Source: Kumtagia sp963829135 (lineage in GTDB: Bacteria > Pseudomonadota > Alphaproteobacteria > Rhizobiales > Rhizobiaceae). From it: DNA of 64,000 nt. Below are positions 37,157 through 46,315 of the stretch, piece after piece. The notes below the pieces were generated by a model that made no database searches, was not told where the DNA came from, and saw only the letters and a list, made by a program, of their open reading frames with translations. The stretch lies in NCBI GenBank assembly GCA_963829135.1, contig CAWHHO010000008.1:124001-188000 (forward strand), written 5' to 3'. Positions within the stretch are counted from its first letter, which is position 1. Every line of letters begins with the position of its first letter. The position numbers were made by a program, and so were the translations under genes.

Positions 37157-39517
37157 CTAAACCTCTCGCCGCATACGCTCGATCGCCATCAGCACGCGTT
37201 CGGGCGTCGCCGGCGCGTCGAGGCGTGGACAAACCTTGTGATCGGCGACGCTCGCCACCGCATCCTGCAGGGCCTGCAGGACGGAGATGCCCAAGGGCAG
37301 CGGCGGCTCGCCCACAGCCTTCGATCGATGAATGGTCGGCTCGTAGGCTTCCGACCAATCGACCAGCGCCACGTTGAAAATCTTCGGCCGGTCGGACGCC
37401 AGGGGAATCTTGTAGGTCGATGGCGCATGGGTGCGCAAACGCCCCTTGGTGTCCCACCACAGCTCCTCGGTGGTGAGCCAACCCATGCCTTGAATGAAGC
37501 CCCCTTCCACCTGCCCGAGGTCGATTGCGCGGTTCAGCGAGCGCCCGGTATCGTGCAGTATGTCTGTGCGTTCCACCACATACTCGCCAGTCAATGTATC
37601 GACCGACACTTCCGAACAGGCCGCGCCATATGCGTAGTAGTAGAAGGCATGGCCGCGCCCTTTGGCCCGGTCCCAATGAATTTTTGGCGTTTTGTAGTGA
37701 CCCGCCGCCGAGAGCTGGATCCGCGCAACGAAGGCCTGCCGTACAAGCTCGTTGAAGCTGACCTCCTGATTACCGATGCGCACGCGATTGGGAAGAAACT
37801 CGATCTGGTCCGGCGGCACGCTGTACTGTTCGGCAGCGAAATTCTCCAGCCGCCTGCGGATCTGCCGCGCAGCATCCTGCGCCGCCATGCCGTTCAGATC
37901 GGCGCCGGACGAGGCCGCCGTTGGCGCCGTGTTCGGCACTTTGGCAGTGGTCGTAGCCGTAATCTTCACCCGATCAATGTCGATCTGGAACTCTTCCGCC
38001 ACCACCTGCGCCACCTTCAGGTGCAGGCCCTGCCCCATCTCGGTGCCGCCGTGGTTCATGTGCACCGAACCGTCGGCATAGACATGCACCAGCGCGCCGG
38101 CCTGGTTGGATTCCGTTTTGGTGAATGAGATGCCGAATTTTACCGGCGTCAGCGCCAGACCGCGCTTGATGAAGCGGCTGTTGGCGTTGAAGGCTCGGAT
38201 CTGGCGGCGGCGGCGGTCGTAATTCGCGCTGGCTTCCAGTTCCCCCACCAGCCGTTGGATGATGTTGTCCTCGACCTTCTGGTGATAGGGCGTGACATTT
38301 CGCTCGCCTTTCGCGCCCATCGGATCGTAGAAATTGAGTTTGCGGATTTCAAGCGGGTCTTTTCCGACGGCGAAGGCAACCTCGTCGATGATGCGCTCGG
38401 CGCCCACCATGCCCTGCGGGCCGCCAAACCCGCGAAACGCCGTGTTCGATACCGTATTGGTGAACAGGCACGATGATTTAGCGTGCACATGCGGATAGAA
38501 ATAGGCGTTGTCGCAGTGGAAAAGCGCGCGGTCTCCCACCGGCCCCGACAGATCCGCCGAGAACCCGGCATTCAAAGCGAAGGTGAAGTCGACGCCGAGG
38601 ATACGTCCTTCATCATCGAAGCCGACATCATAGTAGATGGCGAAGTCGTGCCGCTTGCCGGTCGCAGTCATGTCCTCATCGCGATCGAGCCGCAATTTGA
38701 CCGCGCGCTTGTGCTTCTTGGCAGCAATGGCGGCCAGTGCCGCGCATTGGTTTGCCTGCGTTTCCTTGCCGCCAAAGGCGCCGCCCATCCGCCGCACTTC
38801 GACAGTGACCGAATGGCTGGGTACGCCCAGCACATGGGAAATGATGTGCTGGGTCTCTGTCGGACCTTGCGTGGAACAGTAGACGATTACCTCATCGTCC
38901 TCTCCCGGCACGGCTATCGAAACCTGCCCTTCGAGGTAGAAATGATCCTGCCCGCCCAGCAGCATTTGGTGCTTCACCCGACGCGGAGCCTTCGCGATAG
39001 CGTCCGCCGCCTCGCCGCGCTTCAGAACCAGCGGCGGCCAAACCTGCTTATGCTCGACCGGATCGAGGTCGCGGATGGCGAGCACTGCCGGCAGTTCCTC
39101 GTACTCGATCTTCGCCAGTCGAGCCGCCCGCCGCGCCTGCTCCCGCGTTTCGGCGATCACGCAGAAGATCGGCTGGCCATGGAACAGGACCTCGCCGTCC
39201 GCCAGCAGGGGATCGTCATTTTGCCCGCTCGGCGATATCTGGTTCTCACCCGGCACGTCCTTCGCCGTCAGTACGTCGAGCACACCGGGGGCCGAGCGTA
39301 CTGCCGACAGGTCTACGGTCTTCAACTTTCCATGCGCGACATTCGACAGCCCCAGCCCTGCATGCAGCGTTCCCGCGGGTTCAGGCATGTCGTCGATATA
39401 GATGGCCTCGCCGGTTACATGCTTATGAGCGGAGTCATGCTTCTGGCTGGTGTGGACACCGCCAACGATCTTGGCGGCTTTGAGATTAGGAGCGTGCCTG
39501 GTCATTGAAGTGCTCAC
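37157..39517 (-). CDS. xdhB: Xanthine dehydrogenase molybdopterin-binding subunit
   Basis: 786 residues of the large subunit of XDH. HKHVTGEAIYIDDMPEPAGTLHAG at the N-terminus is followed by the molybdopterin-domain motifs RRMGGAFGGKETQANQCAA, TAFRGFGGPQGM, the active-site loop NHGGTEMGQGLHLK, TAAS.GADLNGMAA and the C-terminal AVGEPPLPLG with the catalytic Glu. It hydroxylates hypoxanthine and xanthine to urate in the cytoplasm. The start overlaps the xdhA stop by four bases (ATGA). Confidence 0.95.
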   Translation of the reverse strand: MSTSMTRHAPNLKAAKIVGGVHTSQKHDSAHKHVTGEAIYIDDMPEPAGTLHAGLGLSNVAHGKLKTVDLSAVRSAPGVLDVLTAKDVPGENQISPSGQNDDPLLADGEVLFHGQPIFCVIAETREQARRAARLAKIEYEELPAVLAIRDLDPVEHKQVWPPLVLKRGEAADAIAKAPRRVKHQMLLGGQDHFYLEGQVSIAVPGEDDEVIVYCSTQGPTETQHIISHVLGVPSHSVTVEVRRMGGAFGGKETQANQCAALAAIAAKKHKRAVKLRLDRDEDMTATGKRHDFAIYYDVGFDDEGRILGVDFTFALNAGFSADLSGPVGDRALFHCDNAYFYPHVHAKSSCLFTNTVSNTAFRGFGGPQGMVGAERIIDEVAFAVGKDPLEIRKLNFYDPMGAKGERNVTPYHQKVEDNIIQRLVGELEASANYDRRRRQIRAFNANSRFIKRGLALTPVKFGISFTKTESNQAGALVHVYADGSVHMNHGGTEMGQGLHLKVAQVVAEEFQIDIDRVKITATTTAKVPNTAPTAASSGADLNGMAAQDAARQIRRRLENFAAEQYSVPPDQIEFLPNRVRIGNQEVSFNELVRQAFVARIQLSAAGHYKTPKIHWDRAKGRGHAFYYYAYGAACSEVSVDTLTGEYVVERTDILHDTGRSLNRAIDLGQVEGGFIQGMGWLTTEELWWDTKGRLRTHAPSTYKIPLASDRPKIFNVALVDWSEAYEPTIHRSKAVGEPPLPLGISVLQALQDAVASVADHKVCPRLDAPATPERVLMAIERMRREV

Positions 39518-40995
39518 GCCACCATCGCCCGGCCGACCTGCAGCGGCGCCTCGGTGCCAGTGGTTTCCATGTAGAAACGCAGCAACAGGTTCCTTGCCGC
39601 GAGGGCACGGTATTCGGCCGTGGCGCGCATATCCGTCAGAGGGGTGAAATCCTCGGCGTATTTCGCCATCGCGGCTTCGACCGCCGCTTCATTCCATGGC
39701 CTGCCGGTCAGCGCTGCTTCAACCGCTGCCGCCCGTTTCGGCGTTGCCGCCATACCGCCATAAGCTATGCGAATATCGGACACGGTGCCATCCTGCGCCA
39801 GTACGAGGTGGAAAGCCGCGAGCGTCGCCGTAATGTCCTCATCACGGCGTTTCGTCACTTTGTGGATGGCGAAATGCGTGCCCTCGGCCGGAATCGGGAC
39901 GGTTACGCTCTCGACAAATTCGCCGGGTTGGCGGTCCTGCTTGCCATAAGCGAGAAAGAATTTTTCTAGCGGTATTGTCCTTCGCGCGTTGCCCTTGCGC
40001 AGTGTCAGCCGGCTATCCAGCGCGATCAGCGGCGGTGGCGTGTCGCCGATCGGCGAGCCGTTGGCGATGTTGCCGCCAATGGTTCCCATGTTTCGTACCT
40101 GCTCGCCCCCAACGCGGTTGATCAATTGGCCCAGGGCTGGAATGCGCGTCGCCAGAAGCGTGAAGGCTTCCGTGTAGGTGACCCCGGCGCCGATGGTGAT
40201 TTCGCCTTCGGCCTCCGAAATCGCCTTGAGCTCATCAAGGCCGCCAATGAACATCACCGGCGAGATGTCCCGCATGTGCTTGGTGACCCAGAGCCCGACA
40301 TCGGTAGCACCGGCAACGACGGTTGCCCGCGGTTCGCCCTCGTAGAGCGCAGCGAAATCATCCAGCGAGGCGGGAACGACGAGGCGCTTTGCAGATCCGC
40401 CGATCTCCACACGCTGGCCGTCCTTCAACGCCGTCAGCCGCGCGACAATTGCGTTGCGTTCGTCAACCAGCGGGTCGTTTGCGGCCTTGCCATAGTCCGA
40501 GATCGCGCGGGCGGCCCGCATGATCGCTTCATAACCGGTGCAGCGGCAGAGATTGCCCTGCAGCGCCTTTTCAATCTCGGCGTCCGACGGCGTTGGAGAT
40601 TTCATCCACAGACCATAGAGAGACATGACGAAGCCCGGCGTACAGAAGCCGCATTGCGATCCGTGAAAATCCACCATCGCACGCTGCACCGGATGCAATA
40701 CGCCGTCGCTACCCTTCACGTGCTCGACAGTGACGATATGCGTCGTATCGAGCGAACCCAGGAAACGGATGCACGCGTTGACGCTCTCATACACCAGCTG
40801 TCCGGCATGGAGTCGGCCGACCAACACGGTGCAAGCCCCGCAATCGCCCTCGGCACAGCCTTCCTTGGTGCCGCGCAACCCCCGCGTCAGGCGCAGCCAA
40901 TCGAGCAAAGTCGTGTCGGGTGCAACATCCGTCAGCGCGACATCCTCGCCATTGAGGATGAATCGGATTTCGTTGCGGGTCTTTGGCGTGGCCAT
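39514..40995 (-). CDS. xdhA: Xanthine dehydrogenase small subunit (2Fe-2S and FAD)
   Basis: 493 residues. The plant-type ferredoxin cluster ligands lie in CAEGDCGACTVLVG; the second [2Fe-2S] domain in SQCGFCTPGFVMSLYGLW and GNLCRCTGYEAIMRA. A CO-dehydrogenase-type FAD domain follows, with VVAGATDVGLWVTKHMR and TIGGNIANGSPIGDTPPPLIAL. It carries electrons from the molybdenum subunit to NAD. It is preceded three bases upstream by uraH. Confidence 0.95.
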   Translation of the reverse strand: MATPKTRNEIRFILNGEDVALTDVAPDTTLLDWLRLTRGLRGTKEGCAEGDCGACTVLVGRLHAGQLVYESVNACIRFLGSLDTTHIVTVEHVKGSDGVLHPVQRAMVDFHGSQCGFCTPGFVMSLYGLWMKSPTPSDAEIEKALQGNLCRCTGYEAIMRAARAISDYGKAANDPLVDERNAIVARLTALKDGQRVEIGGSAKRLVVPASLDDFAALYEGEPRATVVAGATDVGLWVTKHMRDISPVMFIGGLDELKAISEAEGEITIGAGVTYTEAFTLLATRIPALGQLINRVGGEQVRNMGTIGGNIANGSPIGDTPPPLIALDSRLTLRKGNARRTIPLEKFFLAYGKQDRQPGEFVESVTVPIPAEGTHFAIHKVTKRRDEDITATLAAFHLVLAQDGTVSDIRIAYGGMAATPKRAAAVEAALTGRPWNEAAVEAAMAKYAEDFTPLTDMRATAEYRALAARNLLLRFYMETTGTEAPLQVGRAMVA

Positions 40996-40998
40996 TCC

Positions 40999-41364
40999 TC
41001 AGCTCCCCCTGTAGGTAGAATAGCCATAGGGCGAGATCAGCAGCGGCACATGATAGTGCGTGTGTTCAGCGATGCCGAAACGGATCGGAACAATGTCGAG
41101 AAAGGCGGGTGAAGGAAGCTCCACACCGATTGCCCGCAAATAGTCGCCCGCGGCGAAAACCAGTTCATATTCCCCGGCCTCGAAGGAAGCTCCCTCCAGC
41201 AGCGGCGCATCGCAGCGGCCGTCGGAGTTGGTCTTGACCGTCTTCAGATGCGAGCGTCGCTCGCCATCGACCCTGTAGAGGTAGATGGACAGCCCCGCTG
41301 CCGGCTTACCGGAGGCGGTGTCGAGCACGTGGGTCGTAAGGCGCCCACCATCTGGCTTCGCCAT
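40999..41364 (-). CDS. uraH: 5-Hydroxyisourate hydrolase (transthyretin-like)
   Basis: 121 residues. LTTHVLDTASGKPAAGLSIYLY carries the conserved His, a middle Arg lies in NSDGRCDAPLL, HTHYHVPLLISPYGYSTYRGS ends with the diagnostic YRGS tetrapeptide. It hydrolyses the first product of urate oxidation to OHCU. It heads the leftward purine operon, opposite the PuuE-UraD gene that would take OHCU. Confidence 0.95.
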   Translation of the reverse strand: MAKPDGGRLTTHVLDTASGKPAAGLSIYLYRVDGERRSHLKTVKTNSDGRCDAPLLEGASFEAGEYELVFAAGDYLRAIGVELPSPAFLDIVPIRFGIAEHTHYHVPLLISPYGYSTYRGS

Positions 41365-41385
41365 TCGGCCTCCCTTTCAGCGGTA

Positions 41386-41401
41386 CATTCGAATGCGAAT
41401 G
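41386..41401. promoter_or_regulatory. Candidate operator in the uraH/puuE divergent promoter
   Basis: CATTCG-AATG-CGAATG is an inverted repeat that also contains the 10-bp palindrome CATTCGAATG. It lies 22 bp ahead of uraH in the shared promoter with puuE, a position suited to a regulator of the whole purine cluster. The regulator is not in the window. Confidence 0.4.
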
Positions 41402-41539
41402 AATTGTGCACCGATTAAAGGCCATGCATAAGTCTTCGGGAAGCGGAGTGCGACAAAAAGACTTTCAAAAATTTTGAGGGGATTGAAGCGCTTCCGATTT
41501 CGCTACCTTGGGAAAAATTCACGGAACCGCGCCGGAACG

Positions 41540-42982
41540 ATGACTCCGAAACGCTATGTCAGGGATATGCGCGGCTACGGCGCGAATCCGCCCGATCCGA
41601 GATGGCCGAACGACGCGCTTGTCGCGGTCCAGTTCGTCGTGAACTACGAGGAAGGCGGCGAGAACAGCGTGCTGCATGGCGATGCCGCCTCCGAAGCGTT
41701 CCTGTCGGAGATCGTTGGCGCGGCGCCATGGCCCGGGGCGCGCCACTGGAACATGGAGTCGATCTATGAATACGGAGCCCGCGCCGGCTTCTGGCGGCTA
41801 CATCGCATCTTCACCGAAGCCGGCGTGCCGGCCACGTGCTACGGCGTAGCATCGGCGCTGGCCCGGTCGCCCGACCAGCTCTCCGCCATGCAGCAGGCCG
41901 GTTGGGAAATTGCCTCGCACGGCCTGAAATGGATCGACTATCGCGACTATCCGATCGAGGAGGAGCGGGCCCATATGGCCGAGGCGATCCGCCTGCATAC
42001 GGAAGTCACGGGCGCGCGGCCGACCGGTTGGTACACCGGCCGCACCTCCGCCAACACGGTGCGCCTGGCGGCGGAAGAAGGCGGCTTCGAGTATGTTTCC
42101 GACACATATGACGACGACCTGCCCTATTGGCTCGACCATGACGGGCACGGCAACCCGATCGCCCCGCAGTTGATCATCCCCTACACGCTCGATGCCAACG
42201 ACATGCGCTTTGCCACTCCGCAAGGCTTCAATTCGGGCGATCAGTTCTTCGCATATCTGAAGGATTCCTTCGATACCCTCTATGCCGAGGGCAAGGCGGG
42301 ACGGGCTGGAATGATGTCGATCGGTCTGCATTGCCGATTGGTCGGGCGTCCCGGACGCGCAGCCGCACTGCGGCGCTTCATCGACTATGCGAAGGGTCAT
42401 GAGCGCGTCTGGCTGCCGCGCCGCATCGACATTGCGCGACATTGGCGCGAGAATCATCCCTATCAGGCTCCGGCGCTGCGGCCATCTCGCATGGACCGCG
42501 ATGCTTTTATCAGCAAATTCGGCGGCATCTTCGAACATTCGCCCTGGGTTGCCGAGCGTGCCTACAATTTTGAACTCGGCCCCGCACATGATAGCGCCGG
42601 CGGACTGCACAATGCACTCTGCCGCGCCTTCCGGTCAGGCACCGAGGACGAGCGGCATGGCGTGCTGACGGCTCACCCCGATCTTGCCGGCAAGCTGGCT
42701 CAGGCCAAACGCTTGACACCCGAATCGACCCGCGAGCAGGCGTCGGCCGGGCTCGACGCGCTGACCGATCAGGAGCGTGCCCGCTTTACCGAGCTCAACG
42801 ACCGCTATGTCGAGAAGTTCGGTTTCCCCTTTATCATTGCGGTCAAGGGCAGGGCGAAGGCAGAAATCCTGTCTGCTTTCGAGGCTCGCATCGCAAACGA
42901 TCGCGCAACTGAGTTCGCAACGGCTTGCGGCCAGGTGGAACGCATTGCGCTCCTGCGGCTCAAAGACCTGCTGACTGTCTGA
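41540..42982 (+). CDS. puuE: Bifunctional allantoinase (PuuE) - OHCU decarboxylase (UraD) fusion
   Basis: 480 residues. Residues 1-305 are the PuuE polysaccharide-deacetylase-like allantoinase (MRGYGANPPDPRWPNDALVAVQFVVNYEEG, HWNMESIYEYGARAGFWRL, WEIASHGLKWIDY, GWYTGRTSANTVRLA, SIGLHCRLVGRPGRAAALRRFIDY). After a short linker, residues ~318-480 are the OHCU decarboxylase (FISKFGGIFEHSPWVAERAY, VLTAHPDLAGKLA, LTPESTREQASAGLDALTDQERARFTELNDRYVEKFGFPFIIAVKG), with its active-site His in FEHSPW and Glu/Arg in the middle. It converts OHCU to S-allantoin and then to allantoate. The start is the ATG giving MTPKRYV. Confidence 0.93.
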   Translation: MTPKRYVRDMRGYGANPPDPRWPNDALVAVQFVVNYEEGGENSVLHGDAASEAFLSEIVGAAPWPGARHWNMESIYEYGARAGFWRLHRIFTEAGVPATCYGVASALARSPDQLSAMQQAGWEIASHGLKWIDYRDYPIEEERAHMAEAIRLHTEVTGARPTGWYTGRTSANTVRLAAEEGGFEYVSDTYDDDLPYWLDHDGHGNPIAPQLIIPYTLDANDMRFATPQGFNSGDQFFAYLKDSFDTLYAEGKAGRAGMMSIGLHCRLVGRPGRAAALRRFIDYAKGHERVWLPRRIDIARHWRENHPYQAPALRPSRMDRDAFISKFGGIFEHSPWVAERAYNFELGPAHDSAGGLHNALCRAFRSGTEDERHGVLTAHPDLAGKLAQAKRLTPESTREQASAGLDALTDQERARFTELNDRYVEKFGFPFIIAVKGRAKAEILSAFEARIANDRATEFATACGQVERIALLRLKDLLTV

Positions 42983-42991
42983 GGATATTTG

Positions 42992-43831
42992 ATGCCAGGT
43001 CCAAAATACGTTGCCCCACGCGGCGGCCATCCCGCTCAGACCGAGCTTTTGACCGGCCGTGCAGTCTTCACCGAAGCGTATGTGGTCATCCCACATGGCG
43101 TAATGCGTGACATCGTCACCAGCGCCTTGCCGTTCTGGGAGGAGGCCCACGCCTGGATCCTGTCGCGACCGCTATCCGGCTTCGCGGAAAGCTTTGCGCA
43201 ATACATCATGGAAGTCTCACCCGGCGGCGGCAGCGACCGGCCGGAACCCAACGCCGGCGCGCAAGCCGTGCTGTTCCTGATGGAAGGCGAGTTGACGGTC
43301 ACCGTCGCCGGACAATCCCATCGCATGCTGCGCGGCGGATGGGCCTACCTGCCGCCGGCAAGCGGCTGGACCGTTCGCAACACCGGCGTGAAACCGGCTC
43401 GCTTCCATTGGATCCGCAAGGTCTACGATCGGGTGGAAGGCATCGACATACCCGAGCCGCTGTTCCGCAACGACCAGGATGTCGTGCCGCTTTCCATGCC
43501 GGGCACCGCTGGGCGCTGGGCAACGACGCGGTTCGTCGATCCGGACGATTTGCGGCACGACATGCATGTCAACATCGTCACCTTCGAACCCGGCGGCGTC
43601 ATCCCGTTCGCCGAAACCCATGTGATGGAACACGGGCTCTACGTTCTGGAAGGCAAGGCGGTCTACCGGCTTAATCAGGACTGGGTGGAGGTCGAGGCCG
43701 GCGACTATATGTGGCTGCGCGCCTTCTGCCCGCAGGCCTGCTATGCCGGTGGTCCCGGAAAATTCCGGTATTTGCTCTACAAGGACGTCAACCGGCATGT
43801 AAAGCTGGGTGCCCCTGGCAGATTGGTCTAG
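42992..43831 (+). CDS. (S)-Ureidoglycine aminohydrolase (bicupin)
   Basis: 279 residues, two cupin barrels. The first contains AVLFLMEGELTVTVAGQSHRMLRGGWAYLPPASG; the second has MHVNIVTFEPGGVIPFAETHVMEHGLYVLEGKAVYRLNQDWVEVEAGDYMWLRAFCPQACYAGG, with metal-binding Glu, His and Gln positions of the UGHY family. It releases ammonia from S-ureidoglycine to give S-ureidoglycolate, the substrate of AllA just downstream. GAGG precedes the ATG by 8 bases. Confidence 0.9.
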   Translation: MPGPKYVAPRGGHPAQTELLTGRAVFTEAYVVIPHGVMRDIVTSALPFWEEAHAWILSRPLSGFAESFAQYIMEVSPGGGSDRPEPNAGAQAVLFLMEGELTVTVAGQSHRMLRGGWAYLPPASGWTVRNTGVKPARFHWIRKVYDRVEGIDIPEPLFRNDQDVVPLSMPGTAGRWATTRFVDPDDLRHDMHVNIVTFEPGGVIPFAETHVMEHGLYVLEGKAVYRLNQDWVEVEAGDYMWLRAFCPQACYAGGPGKFRYLLYKDVNRHVKLGAPGRLV

Positions 43832-43867
43832 GTCAATGCTGGCATTCTGGGACGGGAGGCCGTCAGC

Positions 43868-44359
43868 ATGATCACCATCATCGCAGAACCCCTGACACGC
43901 GAAGCCTTCGCCCGCTTCGGCGAAGTCATTGACATCGGTGGAGATCATCACTTTCCCATCAACGGCGGAAAGGCCGAGCGCTATCACGCGCTGGCGACCG
44001 CCGACGCCACCGGGCCAAACGCCCGCGTCGTGATCTCAACGGTACGCGGCACCCCCTATGAATTTCCTCTGAGATTAACGATGGTCGAGCGCCACCCCCT
44101 TGGCAGCCAAGCGTTCATTCCACTGCAGCCCCGGCCATTTCTTGTCGTCGTCAGCCATGACGAAAACGGCGTGCCCGGCATCCCGCACGCTTTCCTGACC
44201 GGCCCCGGTCAGGGCATCAACTACCCGCGCAATTCCTGGCACGGTGTACTGACACCCATTGGCGAGCCGCAGGATTTCGCCATTGTCGACCGGGGTGGCG
44301 ACGGCATCAACCTTGAAGAGTTCTTTTTCGACGAAGCATACGAAGTTCATCTGCCTTAG
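43868..44359 (+). CDS. allA: Ureidoglycolate lyase
   Basis: 163 residues. AEPLTREAFARFGEVIDIGG, the centre VERHPLGSQAFIPLQPRPFLVVVS, and PGQGINYPRNSWHGVLTPIGEPQDFAIVDRGGDGINLEE are the AllA signature blocks. It splits ureidoglycolate to glyoxylate and urea, the last step of the pathway seen here. It is 36 bp after the aminohydrolase gene. Confidence 0.94.
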   Translation: MITIIAEPLTREAFARFGEVIDIGGDHHFPINGGKAERYHALATADATGPNARVVISTVRGTPYEFPLRLTMVERHPLGSQAFIPLQPRPFLVVVSHDENGVPGIPHAFLTGPGQGINYPRNSWHGVLTPIGEPQDFAIVDRGGDGINLEEFFFDEAYEVHLP

Positions 44360-44360
44360 A

Positions 44361-44468
44361 GGGCAGTGGGCAGTAGCCAATAGGCAGTAGAGTTCGCTCG
44401 AACGTCCGCGGCCGACCGGGGAAGCACCAGATACTCCTCCACTGCCCACTGCCCACTGCCTGCTGCCT
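44361..44468. repeat. Imperfect inverted repeat made of GGCAGT units
   Basis: The left side has repeated GGGCAGT/GGCAGTAG units and the right side complementary ACTGCCC units (ACTGCCCACTGCCCACTGCC), around a central 50 bases. It fills the gap between allA and the deaminase gene and could fold into a long hairpin. Confidence 0.75.
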
Positions 44469-44480
44469 CACGGAGCTATC

Positions 44481-45074
44481 ATGAGCGATGTTTCCCTGAT
44501 CAACCGCCTGCTCGACGTGATCGAGCACGATATCGTGCCGAAGACTGCCGAGGGCGTGGCCCGAGGCAATAAGCTGTTCGGCGCCGCGATCCTGCGCAAG
44601 GATGATCAGTCCCTCGTAATTGCCGAGACCAACAACGAAATCGAAAACCCGTTGTGGCATGGTGAGGTACACTGCCTGAAGCGTTTCTACGAGATGCCCA
44701 AAGCGGATCGCCCCGAAACCGCCGATTGCATCTTCCTTGCCACGCATGAGCCTTGCTCGCTCTGCCTGTCGGCGATCACCTGGACCGGCTTCGACAATTT
44801 TTACTATCTGTTCAGCCACGAGGATTCTCGCGACAGCTTCGCCATCCCGCACGACCTGAAGATCCTGAAAGAGGTCTTCACACTCGCGCCCGGCGGCTAC
44901 AACGCCGAAAACGCCTACTGGAAAAGTTTTTCGATCCGCAAGCTGGCACGCACCCTGCCCGAGGCGGAACGCTCACAACTGGAAGACCGCATTGCCGGTA
45001 TTTCAGCCCGATATGATGCGCTTTCGGCGAAGTATCAGGACAGCAAGGGCGAAAATGACATCCCGCTGAACTGA
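44481..45074 (+). CDS. Nucleoside/purine base deaminase (CDA superfamily)
   Basis: 197 residues. The zinc motif is complete: HGE in NPLWHGEVHC and PCSLC in ATHEPCSLCLSAITW. The rest follows the cytidine/deoxycytidylate/guanine deaminase fold. It is longer than guanine deaminase (~160 residues), with a charged C-terminal helix. Given its location after allA it may deaminate guanine or another purine to feed xanthine dehydrogenase. The exact base is not provable from sequence. Confidence 0.85.
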   Translation: MSDVSLINRLLDVIEHDIVPKTAEGVARGNKLFGAAILRKDDQSLVIAETNNEIENPLWHGEVHCLKRFYEMPKADRPETADCIFLATHEPCSLCLSAITWTGFDNFYYLFSHEDSRDSFAIPHDLKILKEVFTLAPGGYNAENAYWKSFSIRKLARTLPEAERSQLEDRIAGISARYDALSAKYQDSKGENDIPLN

Positions 45075-45127
45075 GTTCTTAGTTTGAGCAAAGGCGAGAC
45101 CGGTGAGGGAGCCGTTTCGAATAATCG

Positions 45128-45967
45128 CTAGCTCAAGAACGACTGCGCTTTCATGGTTGCCGGGATCGCCACTCCAAGCCGCGACAGCACGGTCGGCGCC
45201 AGTTGAAGCTGGTCGAGCAGAGTATCGGCCTCCGGCCCGTTTCCCCTGCCAAAGTAGTAGAGCCCGACATCCTGCATCTCGGGATCGTGGCCGCCATGAT
45301 GGCCGCGATGCGTCTGGCCGTGATCGGCGGTGACAATGATTTCGCAGCCTGCGCCGAGCCAGCGCGGCAGGAAACCGGCAAGTGCGGAGTCCAGATAGTA
45401 GAGGGCATTGTCCATCTCGACGACATCCTGTCCCAGGCGATGGCCGAGAGAGTCGACTGTGCAGGTGTGCAGGATGCCGTAGTCGATGCCCTTCACCTCC
45501 ACCAGCCGCGTCAGCGTCGCGAACAGGTCGGCGTCACTCGGCGTCATCTGATTGATGTGATTGTAGCCCGTCATGGTGTGAAACCGGCCATGGGTGATCG
45601 GCCCCTCCGGTTCGTCATATTCGATGTCGCGCACCGGATCGAACGGAAAGCGGTTGAAGAACTCCGACCAGTAGGAGTGCGTCACCGCGCCTGTCTTGCC
45701 GCCGGCTTTCGTCACCTCGGAAAAGATGTCCGGCTGCGTGACACGCTTGCGGAATTCATTGGAGGGGATGCCATGCTCTTGCGGCGAGACGCCGGTGTGG
45801 ATCGAGGCGTAGCAGCAGGCCGATGTCGATGGCAGCACCGAACGCATGCGCCATTTCTGCGCAAGGCCGGACTGTACCCAGCCTTCCAGATTGCCCATAA
45901 ACGGCTTCCAGTTCCGGTAAGGCAGACCGTCAAGGATAATCAGCAGGAGTTTGGTGTGGAGAGACAT
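45128..45967 (-). CDS. Alkaline phosphatase superfamily phosphodiesterase/nucleotide pyrophosphatase-like protein
   Basis: 279 residues from the ATG giving MSLHTKLLL. Metal ligands of the type I phosphodiesterase/NPP superfamily are visible: LLIILDGLPY (first Asp), VLPSTSACCYASIHTG (Thr/Ser nucleophile region), CTVDSLGHRLG (Asp and His), IVTADHGQTHRGHHGGHDPE (Asp-His pair). No signal peptide. It converges with the purine operon, so it may cut a nucleotide or a phosphodiester, but context is only suggestive. Confidence 0.85.
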   Translation of the reverse strand: MSLHTKLLLIILDGLPYRNWKPFMGNLEGWVQSGLAQKWRMRSVLPSTSACCYASIHTGVSPQEHGIPSNEFRKRVTQPDIFSEVTKAGGKTGAVTHSYWSEFFNRFPFDPVRDIEYDEPEGPITHGRFHTMTGYNHINQMTPSDADLFATLTRLVEVKGIDYGILHTCTVDSLGHRLGQDVVEMDNALYYLDSALAGFLPRWLGAGCEIIVTADHGQTHRGHHGGHDPEMQDVGLYYFGRGNGPEADTLLDQLQLAPTVLSRLGVAIPATMKAQSFLS

Positions 45968-46021
45968 ACCTTGGCACCGAGAGTTGTCGGCGGTGCAGCC
46001 CACCGCAACGAGTGACCACGA

Positions 46022-46315
46022 CTAATTCTTCATATGTCGAGCAATATCCATTCGCTCGTGGAGCACGCGTATCACGTCTACGCCACCATCGCGGATCAGA
46101 TAAAAAATGTAGTGCGAACCACTTCGCAATCGAAAGTATCCATGAAAGTACTCATCGGCTGGCCTGCCCCGGATTGCACCGTCGGCAAGCGCCTCGCACG
46201 CTGCTTCGATGGCCAACACATATCGATCGGCCTGATCGGCATTCCAAATGCGTGCAGAATAGTCCCAGATGTCAGAGAGATCGTTTGATGCTTCCGGCGT
46301 GTACCTCAGCATCAT
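46022..46315 (-). CDS. parE: ParE/RelE-family toxin
   Basis: 97 residues with the ParE-type core: YTPEASNDLSDIWDYSARIW, ALADGAIRGRPADEYFHGYFRLRSGSHYIFYLIRDGGVDVIRVLHERMDIARH. ParE toxins poison DNA gyrase, whereas close RelE relatives cut mRNA; the FRLRSGSHYIFYL and HERMD ends fit ParE. The start overlaps the antitoxin stop by four bases. Confidence 0.9.
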   Translation of the reverse strand: MMLRYTPEASNDLSDIWDYSARIWNADQADRYVLAIEAACEALADGAIRGRPADEYFHGYFRLRSGSHYIFYLIRDGGVDVIRVLHERMDIARHMKN

